This document shows, piece by piece, positions 41,975 through 52,035 of a stretch of 64,000 bases of DNA. The notes under the pieces were generated by a model, which worked only from the letters and a program-made list of their open reading frames with translations, was not told where the DNA came from and ran no database searches. Position 1 is the first letter of the stretch, and every line of letters begins with the position of its first letter. Source of the stretch: JAWKHR01 sp041394725 (GTDB lineage Bacteria; Acidobacteriota; Vicinamibacteria; Vicinamibacterales; SCN-69-37); the NCBI GenBank assembly GCA_041394725.1, contig JAWKHR010000033.1, positions 1-64,000 on the forward strand. Direction: 5' to 3'. The position numbers and the translations under genes are program-made.

Positions 41975-44288
41975 TCACCGCTTGCGCCCGCGGCCGCGCC
42001 CGCCCCGGCTCGCGGCCTTGCGGAAGGCCCGCTCGCGCGGGCCGGGGCGCGAAGGTCCGGCCCCAGCAGTCGGCGCGTGGACTCGCCGCGCGGACCGTGC
42101 TTCGTCCCCATGCCGTCCACTGTCCCTTCCCGTCCCGGGCGCCTTCGGCCGCCGCGCCTCCACCACCCGTTCCGTCTTCCGCGTGCTCGAGGATGTCGGT
42201 CAGGCCGAGGTCGATCTGCCGGCGTTCAGTCCACGCGATGACCTGGTGCCGACGCGGTCGCCCAGCCAAGATACCGGCCACGGCGATCGCCGCGCAGCGA
42301 GTGCGCGCGCTCCGGCTGGCCAGTCGTCGGCCATGGTCGAGATCATGGACCATGCCTTCCACGAGGTCTCGACCAGCTCGATGTAGGCCGAACGCCGACA
42401 CGCCCGTGATGTAGCCGTCGAAGGTGTCGCCGACCTTGTCGGCCATGAACCGCACCTTCTTCCACTGCACGAGCTCGCGCTCGGCGTCCGCCGCGCGGCG
42501 CTCGCGCTCGGACGTGTGGCGCGCGATCTCGGGCATCTCCTCCGCGAGTTCCTCGCGGCGTTCCTCGTCGAGCCCGTGGCGCGGGCCCGCAGCACGCGGT
42601 GGACGACGAGATCCGGGTATCGCCGGATGGGCGCGTGAAGTGCGTACATACCTCGGCCGCGAGGCAAAATGGCCCAGGTTCACCGGGTCGTAGCGCGCCT
42701 TCTGCATCGTCCGCAACAGGAGGAAGGCGATCGGCTTCTCCTCGGGCGTGCCCTGGATCTTTGCACGACTTCTGGAGGTCGCCCGGCGCGGGATCGCCCT
42801 TGGTGCCGGGCGTGTGCTTGAGCGTCGAGATGAACTCCTCGAAGACCTCGACTTTCGCAGGGTCGGGGCCTCGTGGGCGCGGTACGCGCCAGCACGTGGT
42901 GCGCCTCGAGGTGGCTCGCGACGGTCTCGTTCGCGAGGCGTATCTCGATGATCCGGTGCGCGACGTTGCGCTCCGCCGCGACGATGGTCTCGACAGGCCT
43001 ATCGTCGTCGAGCACGAACTCCGCCTCCTTCAGGTCGAGTCGATCGACCCGCGCCGCTGCCGGCGACGTGCCGCTCGAAGAGCGCGTGCAGGCAGCTCGG
43101 GCAGCGGCACGAGCGGCGCGTGCTCCTCGCGGAGCGCGGCGTCACGGTCGGTGAGGATCGCGTTGACCTGGGTGTAGGTCATCCGGGCATGGCTGCGGAT
43201 GACGCCATCGTGCAGCTCGTGCGCACGACCCGGCCGTTCCGCCGGTCCACCTCCATCAGGCACGACTGGACCAGCCGGTCGACGTGCGGGTTCAGGCTGC
43301 ACAGCCCGGTCGAGAGCGAGGACGGGAACATGTGGACCGCGCGCTCGGGGAAATACACCGAGGTGCCGCGCTCGTAGGCGTCCGCGTCGAGCGCGCTGCC
43401 CTCCGTCACGTAGTGCGCCACGTCGGCGATGTGCACCGCGAGCCAGTAGTTGCCGTTCGGCAGCTCGTCGAGCGAGAGGGCGTCGTCGAAGTCGCGGGCG
43501 TGCTCGCCGTCGATCGTGACCGTCGGCCAGTCGCGGAAATCCGTCCGGCCCCGGATGTCCTTCGGGCGGACCGTGTCCCCGAGCCGGCGCGCCTCGGCCT
43601 CCGCCTCCGCGCCGTGCGCGTCGGGCAGGTTGTACTTGGCAATCATCACGGCCGTGTCCACGCCCGGGTCCTCGAGCGCGCCGAGCACGTCGATGACGCG
43701 GCCCAGGGCGGGGCGGGTCGGCGTGGGCCAGCGCGTGATCTGGGCCAGGACCATCTGGCCGGGCTCGGCCCCGCGCGCGTCGGCGGGCGGCACCTGCAGG
43801 TCCATCATCACGCGCCGGTCGAACGGCACGACGAAGCCGAGGCCCGACTCGTCGCGCTCGTACCGGCCGACGATCCGCTCGGCGCCGCGCTCCAGGATCC
43901 GCACGATGCGGCCCTCGGCGCGTGCCGCGTCGCGCCGGTGCTCGACCCGGACGACCACGCGATCGCCATGGACCGCCTGGTTGAGGTTGTTGCCGGCGAT
44001 GTAGATCCCGCGCGGGTGTTCCTCGTCCGGGGTCTCCGGATCCACGAACGCGAAGCCGCGCGTGTTGATCGAGACACGGCCCACGACCAGGTTCATCAGG
44101 TCGGGCAGGCCGAACCGGTGCCCGCGGATCTCGATCAGCGCGCCCGACGCCACGAGGGACTTGAGGCGGCGCTTGAAGGCCGGGCGTTCGTCCCGGGCGA
44201 TGCGCAGGACCTGGAGGAGTTCGCGCGCGGTCGCGGGATGGTCCACCCGCTCTCGCATGAGTCGAAGGACGTCGTCGTCGGACAGCAT
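41975..44288 (-). pseudogene. rnr: Ribonuclease R, full length but frameshifted (probable sequence errors)
   Basis: ATG 44288 opens MLSDDDVLRLMRERVDHPATARELLQ, and the frame is intact for about 350 residues, to near 43,240. It covers the cold-shock domains and the RNB core (DFRDWPTVTIDGEHARDFDDALSL, DADAYERGTSVYFPERAVHMFPSSLS). Downstream, the expected sequence continues piecewise in changing frames. Recognisable pieces are HDGVIRSHARMTYTQVNAIL, EAEFVLDDDRPVETIVAAERNVAHRIIE, MQKARYDPVNLGHF, RRYPDLVVHRVLRA, WKKVRFMADKVGDTFDGYITGVSAFGL and RRQIDLGLTDILE. The basic tail ends at 41975. Total span fits a normal RNase R of about 770 residues, so the lesions are one- to four-base indels. Unrelated genes nearby are broken likewise, so read error is more likely than decay. 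Confidence 0.88.
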
Positions 44289-44350
44289 GTGTCTGGTCAG
44301 TCTACCTTTCCCACCCAACCGGAGGCCCGGCCGCGTGGTCTACTGGTCTG

Positions 44351-45013
44351 GTGACGGTGCACGCCGCCGACCTCGTGTCGATGCTCAGGCCCGCTTCCCC
44401 CGCCGCGTCCGCCAGCCAGGGTGGCCTCGGCGAGGAGTCGCGCGAGACCGCGCAGGTCCGCGCGTGGCTCGACGCGGCGCGCGCGGGAGACCGCGAGGCC
44501 TTCGGTGCGCTGGTGGGCCTCCACCAGTCGGCCGTGTTCCGGACCGCCCTCGCCGCGCTCGGCGACCCGGCCGAGGCCGAGGACGTCGCCCAGGAGGCGT
44601 TCGTGGTCGCCTGGCGCAAGCTCGGCGCGTTTCGTGGCGACGCGACGTTCCGGACGTGGCTGCTGACGATCACCTGGCGCAAGGCGCTCGATCGCCGGCG
44701 AGGCTGGCGGCTGCGCCGGCAGCGCCGGGTCGAGCCCGTGGCCGCCGAACGCGAGGATCCCATCGAGCGACTGCCGGTGACGGATCCCGATCCCGAACGC
44801 GCGGCGGTCGCGGCGGACCTGCTCCGACGCGTCACCGCGTGCATCCACCGCCTGTCGCCCACGCTTCGCGACACGTTGCTGCTGGCCGCCTCTGGCGAAC
44901 ACACGTACGACCAGATTGCCGCGCTGCTCGGCGTGCCGGTGGGCACCGTCAAGTGGCGCGTCTCCGAGGCGAGGCGCGGTGACGCGCGATCTCGGCGCGG
45001 CCCGGGGTCCTGA
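44351..45013 (+). CDS. ECF-family RNA polymerase sigma factor
   Basis: A 220-residue sigma factor. Region 2 reads DREAFGALVGLHQSAVFRTALAALGDPAEAEDVAQEAFVVAWRKL, and region 4 includes LSPTLRDTLLLAASGEHTYDQIAALLGVPVGTVKWRVSEAR. GTG 44351 is the outermost start; ATG 44381 is an alternative. The last dozen residues (RGDARSRRGPGS) look out of frame; a one-base shift gives RAVTRDLGA-like sequence, in keeping with the indel cluster here. The next gene encodes a single-pass membrane protein that could be its regulator. It is divergent from rnr across 62 bp. Confidence 0.85.
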   Translation: MTVHAADLVSMLRPASPAASASQGGLGEESRETAQVRAWLDAARAGDREAFGALVGLHQSAVFRTALAALGDPAEAEDVAQEAFVVAWRKLGAFRGDATFRTWLLTITWRKALDRRRGWRLRRQRRVEPVAAEREDPIERLPVTDPDPERAAVAADLLRRVTACIHRLSPTLRDTLLLAASGEHTYDQIAALLGVPVGTVKWRVSEARRGDARSRRGPGS

Positions 45014-45045
45014 CGAGGAGGACGGTCGCGGCGTCTCACGACGCG

Positions 45046-45551
45046 ATGGATCACGCCATCGACCTGGCCGCGCGCGGCATCGTGGACGCGCCGGTGCCAC
45101 GACCTGCTGCGATCGCGTGATCGCGCGACTGCCGGCCGGACAGCCGCCGGCCGCAGTGGGTCGCGTGGGTCGCACCGGTGGCGGCCGTCGCTGCCACCAC
45201 GGCCATCGTCGTGACGGTGCGGGCTCTGGGCGTGCCGGAGCCCGCGCCGACACTGCCCGCCGTCGGGCCGGTGCCGGCGATCGGGACCGCGGCGGCCGAG
45301 GCGTCGCGCTGCCGCCGGCCGTCGTGCCGGCGCCACGGCCGATCGACACGATCGCGCCGCCGGAACCGAGCGCGGCCGAGCGCGCGTGGGAAGCCCGCGC
45401 GGTGCCCGCCCTGGCCGACCCGGATCCGGTGACGATTGTCGCGATCCAACCGGCACCGCCCGAGATCCCTCTACTGGGAGTCACGCCGCTCGCGACCGCG
45501 CCGCTCGTCATGCCGCCCGTCGGCGGAGGCGCGCCACGGGATCGGCGCTGA
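45046..45551 (+). pseudogene. Frameshifted single-pass membrane protein, possible anti-sigma partner
   Basis: Pieces in three frames assemble into one protein. They are a start MDHAIDLAARGIVDAPVP, then CDRVIARLPAGQPPA, then a transmembrane stretch VAAVAATTAIVVTVRALGVPEPAPTLPAV, then PPAVVPAPRPIDTIAPPEPSAAERAWEARAVPAL and the final LGVTPLATAPLVMPPVGGGAPRDRR. A short N-terminal cytoplasmic region, one helix and a Pro/Ala-rich outer part following an ECF sigma gene is a common arrangement for small regulatory membrane proteins. I see no zinc anti-sigma motif. The breaks are consistent with sequencing indels. Confidence 0.6.
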
Positions 45552-45573
45552 CCCGAGGACGAAAGGACACCCG

Positions 45574-46257
45574 ATGCGTCAGTCACTCTTCGCCGCCGCC
45601 CTGCTTGCGGTCGCCGTCCCGGCGATCGCCGCCGCCCAGGTCCCGACCACGCCGGTCACGCCCGCCGCGCCGCCATCCGCGCTGCTCGTGCGGCCACCCG
45701 CCGGACCGGCGACGCCGGCGCCCGTGCGCGCCGGCCAGGCCGTGTCCACACGGCCGCCGTCGGCCACGGCCGCCGTGCCCGCCGCGCCGCCCCAGCCGCG
45801 GGCGCAGCAGACGCCGCGTGCCGTGCGCCGCAACGTCAAGCTCGATCTCGCCATCACCGACACGTACGGCGGCACGCCGACGACGAAGACCGTCACCGTG
45901 CTGATCGCCAGCGGCGAGAACGGCATGATCCGCACGGCCAACCGCCTGACGAACGGCATGGGCGTGGAGTTGAACGTCGATGCCACCGCCCAGATCCAGC
46001 CCGTGGCGGGCCCGAATGGCGTCGAGAGCATCTGGGTCCGCGTGACGTTCGAGTACACGCCCGCGCAGGGTGAGAACCAGAACGGCACCTCCACGAATCC
46101 GATGACGGGCGCCATGCAGCCGCAGCATCCCGCGCAGTTGCACGAAAGCCTCACCGTCGTGCTCGAGGACGGCACGCCGCTGCTGGTGTCGCAGTCGGCG
46201 GACCCGGCCACCGAGCGGCAGGTGAAGGTGGAGCTGACGGCGACGATCCAGCGGTAG
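45574..46257 (+). CDS. Secreted protein of unknown function
   Basis: A 227-residue protein with a clear signal peptide (LFAAALLAVAVPAIAAAQ) and a Pro/Ala-rich linker to about residue 85. A beta-rich C-terminal domain follows, with VKLDLAITDTYGGTPTTKTVTVLIA, GVELNVDATAQIQPV and ESLTVVLEDGTPLLVSQSADPATERQVKVELTATIQR. The repeated VTV strands suggest an immunoglobulin-like sandwich. AAGGA lies eight bases before ATG 45574. It follows the sigma-factor pair and is probably part of the same envelope-stress transcript. Unrecognised. Confidence 0.7.
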   Translation: MRQSLFAAALLAVAVPAIAAAQVPTTPVTPAAPPSALLVRPPAGPATPAPVRAGQAVSTRPPSATAAVPAAPPQPRAQQTPRAVRRNVKLDLAITDTYGGTPTTKTVTVLIASGENGMIRTANRLTNGMGVELNVDATAQIQPVAGPNGVESIWVRVTFEYTPAQGENQNGTSTNPMTGAMQPQHPAQLHESLTVVLEDGTPLLVSQSADPATERQVKVELTATIQR

Positions 46258-46269
46258 GCGTCCTGCGGC

Positions 46270-46668
46270 TCAGCGGGCGGCGTCGAGCGCGTCGAGCGCC
46301 TGCGTGGCGGCGCTCTGCGCCGCCTGGTCGAGCGAGGACGCGAGGCGCTGCGCGTCGCGCAGCTGGGCGAGCACGATCTCCAGCCGGCCCGCGCGCTCGG
46401 CGAGCCCGACTTCCCGGAGCGCCGCCTGCAGCTGCTCGACCTTGGCGCGGGCTTCCTCGAACCGCGCGCTCGCGTTGCCGAAGTTCACGGTGAAGAGATC
46501 CACGCGGCCCTGGAGCACGAGCGCCCGTGCCTCCGCGAATCCCGCGCGCTCCTCGAGCGCGCGCTGCTCCTGCACGAGGGCCGCCCGTCCGGATCCTCCG
46601 ATCATCCACCCGATCCCGAACGCGACGGTCACGGCCAGCGCGATCCACCCGACGGATTTGAGGGTCAC
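46270..46668 (-). CDS. Membrane-anchored coiled-coil protein (132 aa), unknown
   Basis: A GTG-started protein with one N-terminal helix (VGWIALAVTVAFGIGWMIGG) and a long helical, coiled-coil-like body (VQEQRALEERAGFAEARALVLQG, FEEARAKVEQLQAAL, QLRDAQRLASSLDQAAQSAATQAL). No family is recognised. It is convergent with the preceding secreted-protein gene (12-bp gap) and has a poor ribosome site. The topology suggests a periplasmic coiled coil. Confidence 0.6.
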   Translation of the reverse strand: MTLKSVGWIALAVTVAFGIGWMIGGSGRAALVQEQRALEERAGFAEARALVLQGRVDLFTVNFGNASARFEEARAKVEQLQAALREVGLAERAGRLEIVLAQLRDAQRLASSLDQAAQSAATQALDALDAAR

Positions 46669-46692
46669 CGGAAGCGGCGATGGGCTGGGGGA

Positions 46693-47007
46693 CTAGTGAA
46701 GGGTGCGGGGTTCGGACCAGGCGGAGAGGTTGGTGACGAGGTCGAGCTTTCTGAGGAGCTGTCCGATGACCTCGCAGGCATCGGGTCGTTGGCACAGCTG
46801 CTCAATCTGGCTCATGACCCTGGAGAGTGCATCCTCGGCCTGCTCGATGGCGCGGTCCGAGAAGTACTCGCGTTGCTGTTCCAGGACCCGCCGATGTCGG
46901 GCGAACTCCTCGCGGAAGAACTCCGCGAGACACTGACAGGGAGAGCCGGAAAGCGGCAGGTAATAACCTGAATCGTCGACCGTTGTCAGACGAGTTTTCA
47001 AGGCCAT
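46693..47007 (-). CDS. Small helical protein (104 aa), unknown
   Basis: A 104-residue protein starting MALKTRLTTVDDSGYYLPLSG, with a CxC motif (SPCQCLAEFF) and a helical acidic/basic body (RRVLEQQREYFSDRAIEQAEDALSRVMSQIEQLCQRPD). No signal peptide or membrane helix. It is less GC-extreme in wobble positions than its neighbours (for example TAT, CAG and GAA codons), which may reflect recent arrival or a different expression class. No function can be assigned. Confidence 0.55.
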   Translation of the reverse strand: MALKTRLTTVDDSGYYLPLSGSPCQCLAEFFREEFARHRRVLEQQREYFSDRAIEQAEDALSRVMSQIEQLCQRPDACEVIGQLLRKLDLVTNLSAWSEPRTLH

Positions 47008-47060
47008 TTCGCAGGGACCTTTCGATCTTAGGTATCCCGCCGCCGAAAGTCAAACCGTCG

Positions 47061-48510
47061 TCACATGCCGCCGAGGCGCGCGGCCAGTCGCTCCGTCACG
47101 AGCCGCGGATTCGCCTTGCCGCGGCTCGCCTTCATCACCTGCCCCACGAGGAACCCCATCGCGGACGTCTTGCCCGCGCGGTGCTGCTCGACGACGCCGG
47201 CGTTGGCCGCGATCACGTCGTCGACGACCGCATCGATCGCCGTATCCTCTACCTGCGCCAGGCCCTCGGCGTCGACGATGGCCCGCGGCGTGCCCCGAAT
47301 TCCACATCGTCTCGAACACCTGCTTCGCGACCGAGCTGCTGATGACCTGCGTCTCGACAAGGCCGACGAGTTCGGCGATTGCGACCGCATCGATCGGCCA
47401 GATCCCGCAGCGAGTCGCCCGCGTCCTTCAGCGCGCGCGCACCTCGCCCTGGATCGAGGATTGCGCGGCCTTCGCGGGGGCGCCGGCAGCTGACCATCGC
47501 CTCGAAATAGTCGGCGCCGCCGTCTGATCAGCCGGACCAGCAGGTCGGCGTCGTGCTGCTTCAGCCCGTGCGCGGCGATGAAGCGTGCCTTGCGCGCCTC
47601 GGGCAGCTCCGGCAGGTCGCGCGCGACCGCCTCGAAGTCCACGCCGCGTCCACGACGAGCGGCGGCAGGTCGGGCTCCGGAAAGTAGCGGTAGTCGTGCG
47701 CGTCGGCCTTCGAACGCATCGGCGCGGTGCGGCCCGTGTCGCTGTTCCACAGCCGCGTTTCCTGCTCCACCGCGCCGCCGCCGGCCACGATCGCGATCTG
47801 GCGCTCGATCTCGAATTCCAGCGCCTTCTGGAGGTACCGGAAGGAATTGACGTTCTTGACCTCGGTCTTGGTGCCGAGCGCGGTCTGGCCGGCGGGCCGC
47901 ACGGACACGTTGGCGTCGCAGCGCAGGCTGCCCTCCTCCATGTTGCCGTCGTTGACGCCGAGCGCCACCAGCGTCTCGCGGATGCGCGAGAAGCACTCGG
48001 CCGCGTCGGCCGCCGAGCGCAGGTCGGGCTCGGTGACGATCTCGATGAGCGGCACGCCGCTGCGGATGCCGGGGATCGAGTAGGTCGCGCGGTCCGGAGT
48101 CGGGGAAGCCGTGGTGGAGCGACTTGCCGGCGTCCTCTTCCATGGCGGATGCGCACGGAAGGAGCCGGACCCGGCCGGCGCCGAGGTCGAGGCCGCCGCC
48201 CGTGGCGAGCGGCCGGTCGGCGTCTGGTAGCCAGCAGGCGGGTCCGGATAAGTAGTTTCTTGCGGGCAGACGACGTGCAATCTCGACGCGGCACCGAAGG
48301 CGAGCGCGGCGCGGGCGGCGACGCCACGGCACGCCGGTTGAGGACGGGCAGCCCCCGGAAGCCCCAGGCAGACCGAGGCACACGTGGAGTGTTCGGCGGC
48401 GCGCCAGAACGCCGTCGAACACCCGCAGAAGATCTTCGTGCGCGTGAGCAGCTGCGCGTGGATCTCGAGCCCCGGTGACGGGCTCGAACGCCGGCGCCGT
48501 CGGCCGTCAC
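47061..48510 (-). pseudogene. gatB: Asp/Glu-tRNA amidotransferase subunit B, frameshifted (probable sequence errors)
   Basis: The span corresponds to about 483 residues, normal for GatB. Recognisable pieces appear in different frames: EIHAQLLTRTKIF (by shifting), GAPPNTPRV, GVPLIEIVTEPDLRSAADAAECFSRIRETLVALGVNDGNMEEGSLRCDANVSVRP, TALGTKTEVKNVNSFRYLQKALEFEIERQ, HDYRYFPEPDLPPLVV, EARKARFIAAHGL and the end KTSAMGFLVGQVMKASRGKANPRL. GTG 48510 overlaps the pckA stop (GTGA), a plausible start. GatB transamidates misacylated tRNA and is normally essential where Gln- or Asn-tRNA synthetase is missing. At least five indels are needed, so errors in the assembled sequence are the likeliest cause. Confidence 0.88.
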
Positions 48511-50084
48511 CGGGCCGCCCTGCGCCTTCCCGGGCCCGCCGCCTTCACGTCGGCCGACGCGGCAAACGCCTTGGTTCTCGGCGAACATCTTCCCGCTGAC
48601 TTCTGCGCACCTGCGCGTCGTGACCTCCGCCCGTGTGCGCGGCGTCGGCACCGTCGCCGGCACGTCGGGACAGGGTTGGCACCTCGAGGTTGAAGATCGG
48701 GTCGGTGGCGTACGACTTTTCGTCGAGCGCCCGAGAGGCTTCCGCCCGCCGTGATCATCGCGCGCGTGTGCGCGATCCGCATCCGGAGCCGACGCCATGC
48801 GGCCGCCGGTCCAGCCCGTCTTCTGGCGCACGCGGACGTTGTGGCACCGCCGTGCGCTCGCCGAGCAGCTTCGCGTAGACGTTCGGATCCCACACCATGA
48901 ACGGCGCGCCGAAGCACGTGCTGAAGGTCGCCTTCGGCTCGGTCACGCCGCGCTCGGTCCCGGCCACCTTCGCCGTGTAGCCCGACAGGAAATGGTACAT
49001 CGCCGCCGCCGGCGAGGCCGCCGCGATCAGCGGCAGCACCGGTCGCGGTGAGCATCACCACGTTCGACGGGTGCCCGCCCTGCCCGGACGGCACCGCATT
49101 GTCGATGAACCGCAGCGGATACGCCCCCCGCGTGTTCTCGGTCACCGAGTCATCGTCCAGTCGAGCGCGCGCGTCACCAGGTCGCGTCCGCGTTCTCGAG
49201 CACGGTGCCGAAGCGCGTGGTGTCGTCGTCCGACCGGCTTCCTCCGAAGCCGGATCATCTTGGCGTAGCAGCCGCCCTCGAAGTTGGAGCACCCGGCAAG
49301 CAGCAGCCGTGCTCGTCGTCGCCGATGAGCTGCCGCGACAGGTCGCTCGAGAGCGTGGTCTTGCCGGTGCCCATGAGCCGAAGAACAGCGCCACGTCGCC
49401 ACCCATGGACCCGATGTTCGCCGAACGAGTGCATCGGCATCGCGTGTCGCGCAGCCTGGCGGTAGTTCATGACGGTGAAAATCGACTTCTTGATCTCGCC
49501 CGCGTAGTTCGTCCGCCGATGGCACCCGTAACGCGCAGGAAGTTGAGGAGGATGAACACCTCCGAATTGGTGTGCTCGGCCGCCGGGTTCGCATGGAAGC
49601 TCGGCACGTCGATGACGGTGAACTGCGGCTCGTGCGCCGCCTGCTTCACCGGGTCGGTCTCGGGAATGAAGAGGTGATGCGAGAACAGACTGTGCCAGGC
49701 GCGCTCGGTCACCACGCGCACCGGCAGCCGGAAGTCCGGGTCGGCCCCCGCCCAGCAGTCCTGGACGAAGAGATCGCGGCCCCGCAGGTGCGCCATCATC
49801 CGGCGGTGGATCCGATCGAACGACTCGGCGTCGATCGGCCGGTTCACCTTCCCCCAGGCGACGTGCTGCTCGCTGCCCGCTTCCTTGACGATGAACTTGT
49901 CGTTGGGCGATCGGCCGGTGTGCTGGCCCGTCCGGCAGACCAGTGGACCATCGGCGGCGATCATCGCCTCGCGACGCCGCACCGCCTCCTCGTAGAGGGC
50001 GGCCACGCTCGGATTCCAGTAGACGTGCGACGCGCCCTCAATCCCGACCGCTTCCAGCCCGACCTTCCGCTCACCGCCAGCCAT
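48507..50084 (-). pseudogene. pckA: ATP-type phosphoenolpyruvate carboxykinase, frameshifted (probable sequence errors)
   Basis: ATG 50084 opens a frame intact to about residue 195, with the N-terminal block HVYWNPSVAALYEEAVRRREAM, GQHTGRSPNDKFIVKE and FIPETDPVKQAAHEPQFTVIDVP. Further family sequence is split among frames: RQAARHAMPMHSFGEHRVHG, GTGKTTLSSDLSRQLIGDDEHG (kinase P-loop), DDDSVTENTRGAYPLRFIDNAVPSGQGGHPSNVVMLTA, MYHFLSGYTAKVAGTERGVTEPKATFSTCFGAPFMVW and ATDPIFNLEVP-type end. Total length of about 525 residues is normal. PEPCK converts oxaloacetate to PEP in gluconeogenesis. A good promoter and Shine-Dalgarno argue that the native gene is functional. Confidence 0.9.
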
Positions 50085-50117
50085 GAATGCTCCTTCACGC
50101 GAGAAAACAAACGCCGA

Positions 50118-50126
50118 ATTTTACCA
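50118..50126 (-). promoter_or_regulatory. Extended -10 promoter of pckA
   Basis: On the minus strand TGGTAAAAT (50126-50118) is an extended -10. Transcription would start near 50111, and AAGGAG lies five bases before the ATG at 50084, giving a leader of about 27 nt. The remaining part of the 151-bp divergent region shows nothing definite. Confidence 0.6.
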
Positions 50127-50235
50127 GCTTCGGGCCGGAGTCGTCACGGCACGACCCCGCGCGGTCGCCGACCAGATCCGTCGGGGTTCGCCATCCGGAC
50201 TCATCGGACGTCCCCGTTCGTCCGATAGCCCCGGC

Positions 50236-51246
50236 ATGCCCGCCGCCCGACGCCCGCCGCACGCCCGACGACTCGCCCTCGCCGCCGCCCTGGCCTTCGC
50301 CGCCGGCTGCGCCTCGGCCCCGCGATCGACGCCCGGCGCCGGCCCCGTCGTCCCCGACGAGGTCGCGGTGCGGTCCGGCGGCCGCGTCATCCACGTCCCG
50401 CTCGAGGACTACGTCCTGGCCTCGGTCCTGTCCGAGGTCTCGCCGGTCGGCGAATCCGACCAGGTCGTGGCCCGCATCTTCGAGGTCCAGGCCGTGATCG
50501 CGCGGACCTACGCCGCCGCGAACCTCGGCCGCCATCGTGCCGAGGGCTTCGACCTCTGCGACGGCACCCACTGCCAGCTCTACGACCCGGCGCGGATCCG
50601 CACGTCGCGCTTTGCGCCCGAGGCCCGCGCGGCCGTTGCGCGCACGGCCGGCGAGATCCTGCTCTACGGCCGCCACCCGATCGAGGCGGTCTACCACGCC
50701 GACTGCGGAGGACGGACGGCGGCGGCGGCCGACGTCTGGGGCGGGTCGCTGCCCTACCTGACCGGCCACGCCGACGACGACGTCCAGGTGAGGCACCGGA
50801 CGTGGCAGGTGCGGGTCTCGGCCGATGCCCTGCGCACGGCGCTCAACGCCGACGCCCGGACGCGCATCGGCGCGCACTTGCAGGCCCTCTCGGTGACCAG
50901 GGTCGACGGGTCGGGTCGGGCGGCAGCCCTGGAAGTGGACGGCGACTCGAGCCGGACCGTCAGCGGTGAGGCCTTCCGTTCGATCGTCAACCAGGCCCTG
51001 ACCGGTCAGGGCCTCATGAGCACGCGCTTCACCCTGACGGGCGATCCCGGCCGGGGGTACCTCTTCGCGGGCACGGGCTTCGGCCATGGCGTGGGCCTCT
51101 GCCAGGTGGGCGCGGCGGCCCGGGCTCGGGCCGGCCAGTCGGTCCCGGACATCCTGGAGGCCTACTACCCTGGCGCCGCGCTGGTGCGGCCGGCGTCCTC
51201 GTCGGGCCACGGCCCCCGTCCGTTTCCGGGTGGTTCCGGGGGGTAG
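50236..51246 (+). CDS. SpoIID/LytB-domain lipoprotein
   Basis: A 336-residue exported protein. A lipobox (FAAGC, C25) ends the signal sequence. The SpoIID domain has VPLEDYVLASVLSEVSPV, FEVQAVIARTYAAANLGRH, GTHCQLYDP, the AVYHADCGGRTAAAADVWGG active-site region and GTGFGHGVGLCQVGAAARA. SpoIID is a lytic transglycosylase acting on stem-free glycan in sporulators; relatives in non-sporulating bacteria probably act in cell-wall turnover. ATG 50236 is taken because it begins the signal peptide. It is upstream of the ECF sigma locus, with a 114-bp gap. Confidence 0.85.
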   Translation: MPAARRPPHARRLALAAALAFAAGCASAPRSTPGAGPVVPDEVAVRSGGRVIHVPLEDYVLASVLSEVSPVGESDQVVARIFEVQAVIARTYAAANLGRHRAEGFDLCDGTHCQLYDPARIRTSRFAPEARAAVARTAGEILLYGRHPIEAVYHADCGGRTAAAADVWGGSLPYLTGHADDDVQVRHRTWQVRVSADALRTALNADARTRIGAHLQALSVTRVDGSGRAAALEVDGDSSRTVSGEAFRSIVNQALTGQGLMSTRFTLTGDPGRGYLFAGTGFGHGVGLCQVGAAARARAGQSVPDILEAYYPGAALVRPASSSGHGPRPFPGGSGG

Positions 51247-51313
51247 CCGCGCCAAGGTGCTGCCCACCAGCGGGTTGCCCATTGGTGCCCGGTCCCGGAC
51301 CGCCGGGCAAAGC

Positions 51314-51322
51314 TGTTACAAT
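51314..51322 (+). promoter_or_regulatory. Extended -10 before the ECF sigma gene
   Basis: TGTTACAAT (51314-51322) is an extended -10 giving a predicted start near 51329 and a leader of about 32 nt to GTG 51361. It could provide basal sigma-70 expression of the sigma/anti-sigma pair. Confidence 0.45.
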
Positions 51323-51328
51323 CGAGGC

Positions 51329-51357
51329 CGTAAACAACTGTCAACTCAAGACGTAAT
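51329..51357 (+). promoter_or_regulatory. ECF-promoter-like bipartite motif at the sigma gene
   Basis: CGTAAACA (51329-51336), 15 bp, then CGTAAT (51352-51357). The same two blocks with a 16-bp spacer precede the Spy-like gene at 53884. The layout resembles ECF promoters such as TGTCACA-N16-CGTC. If used here, the transcript would begin at or after GTG 51361, and an in-frame GTG at 51412 would become the start. Confidence 0.4.
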
Positions 51358-51360
51358 CCA

Positions 51361-52035
51361 GTGACAGCAGCCGCGAACCCGCCGACCAGTGGCCGAGAAG
51401 CCGACGCCCGCGTGGCGGTCGACGTCAAGGCACTCCAGGCGGCCGGACGCCAGGATGCCGCGCGGGATCGCTACGCGGAGCTGGTGACGCGGCATCAGCG
51501 GCGGGCGTTGCGCATCGCGTTGCACTACCTGCGCGACGCCGCGGACGCCGATGAAGCGGTGCAGGACGCGTTCGTGAAGGCGTACCTGCACCTGGGCACG
51601 TTTCGGGAGGAGCTGCCCTTCGAGATCTGGTTCACGCGCATCCTGATCAACGGATGCCTGGACCGGCTGAAGGGCCGCCGCCGGCGCGAGCGCTGGATGG
51701 CTCCTCCGCCCCTCGACCCGAACGGGGTCGAACGGGACATGGCGGAATATCTGCCGGCTCGGGGGCCAAGCCCGGAAGATCTGGTGCTGGCCGACGAACG
51801 GCGAAGGCGGCTGACCACGGCGCTGGCCGAACTGCCCGAGCGGCAGCGGCTGGTGTTCATGCTCAGCCATTTCGAGGGACGGTCGTCGCGGGAAGTGAGC
51901 GCGATGACGGGGCTCAACGAGTCGACCGTCCGGGTGCATCTGTTTCGGGCCATCCGGCGGCTGCGCGCGATTCTCGCGCCCGGCCGTCCGGCCGAGGCCA
52001 AGGCAAGCGGGAGGAGTCATCGTGCGACTCGCTGA
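51361..52035 (+). CDS. ECF-family sigma factor (RpoE-like)
   Basis: A 224-residue sigma factor. Region 2 is ELVTRHQRRALRIALHYLRDAADADEAVQDAFVKAYLHLGTFREELPFEIWFTRILIN-type sequence, and region 4 is LAELPERQRLVFMLSHFEGRSSREVSAMTGLNESTVRVHLFRAIRRLR. A Pro-rich linker (PPPLDPNGVE) lies between them. GTG 51361 is the outermost start; GTG 51412 (AVDVKAL) is possible. The gene overlaps the zinc-motif anti-sigma gene by 14 bp, so the pair is made in fixed ratio. Likely target genes lie downstream in the envelope and efflux cluster. Confidence 0.92.
   Translation: MTAAANPPTSGREADARVAVDVKALQAAGRQDAARDRYAELVTRHQRRALRIALHYLRDAADADEAVQDAFVKAYLHLGTFREELPFEIWFTRILINGCLDRLKGRRRRERWMAPPPLDPNGVERDMAEYLPARGPSPEDLVLADERRRRLTTALAELPERQRLVFMLSHFEGRSSREVSAMTGLNESTVRVHLFRAIRRLRAILAPGRPAEAKASGRSHRATR

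Noticed and set aside
41975..43240. Genuine loss of the C-terminal half of RNase R
   Set aside because: All downstream conserved blocks are present in order but in different frames, and neighbouring housekeeping genes show the same defect, so sequence error is more likely.
45583..46143. Minus-strand frames opposite the secreted protein at 45574
   Set aside because: No signal peptide or start site; the plus-strand gene has a signal sequence and ribosome site.
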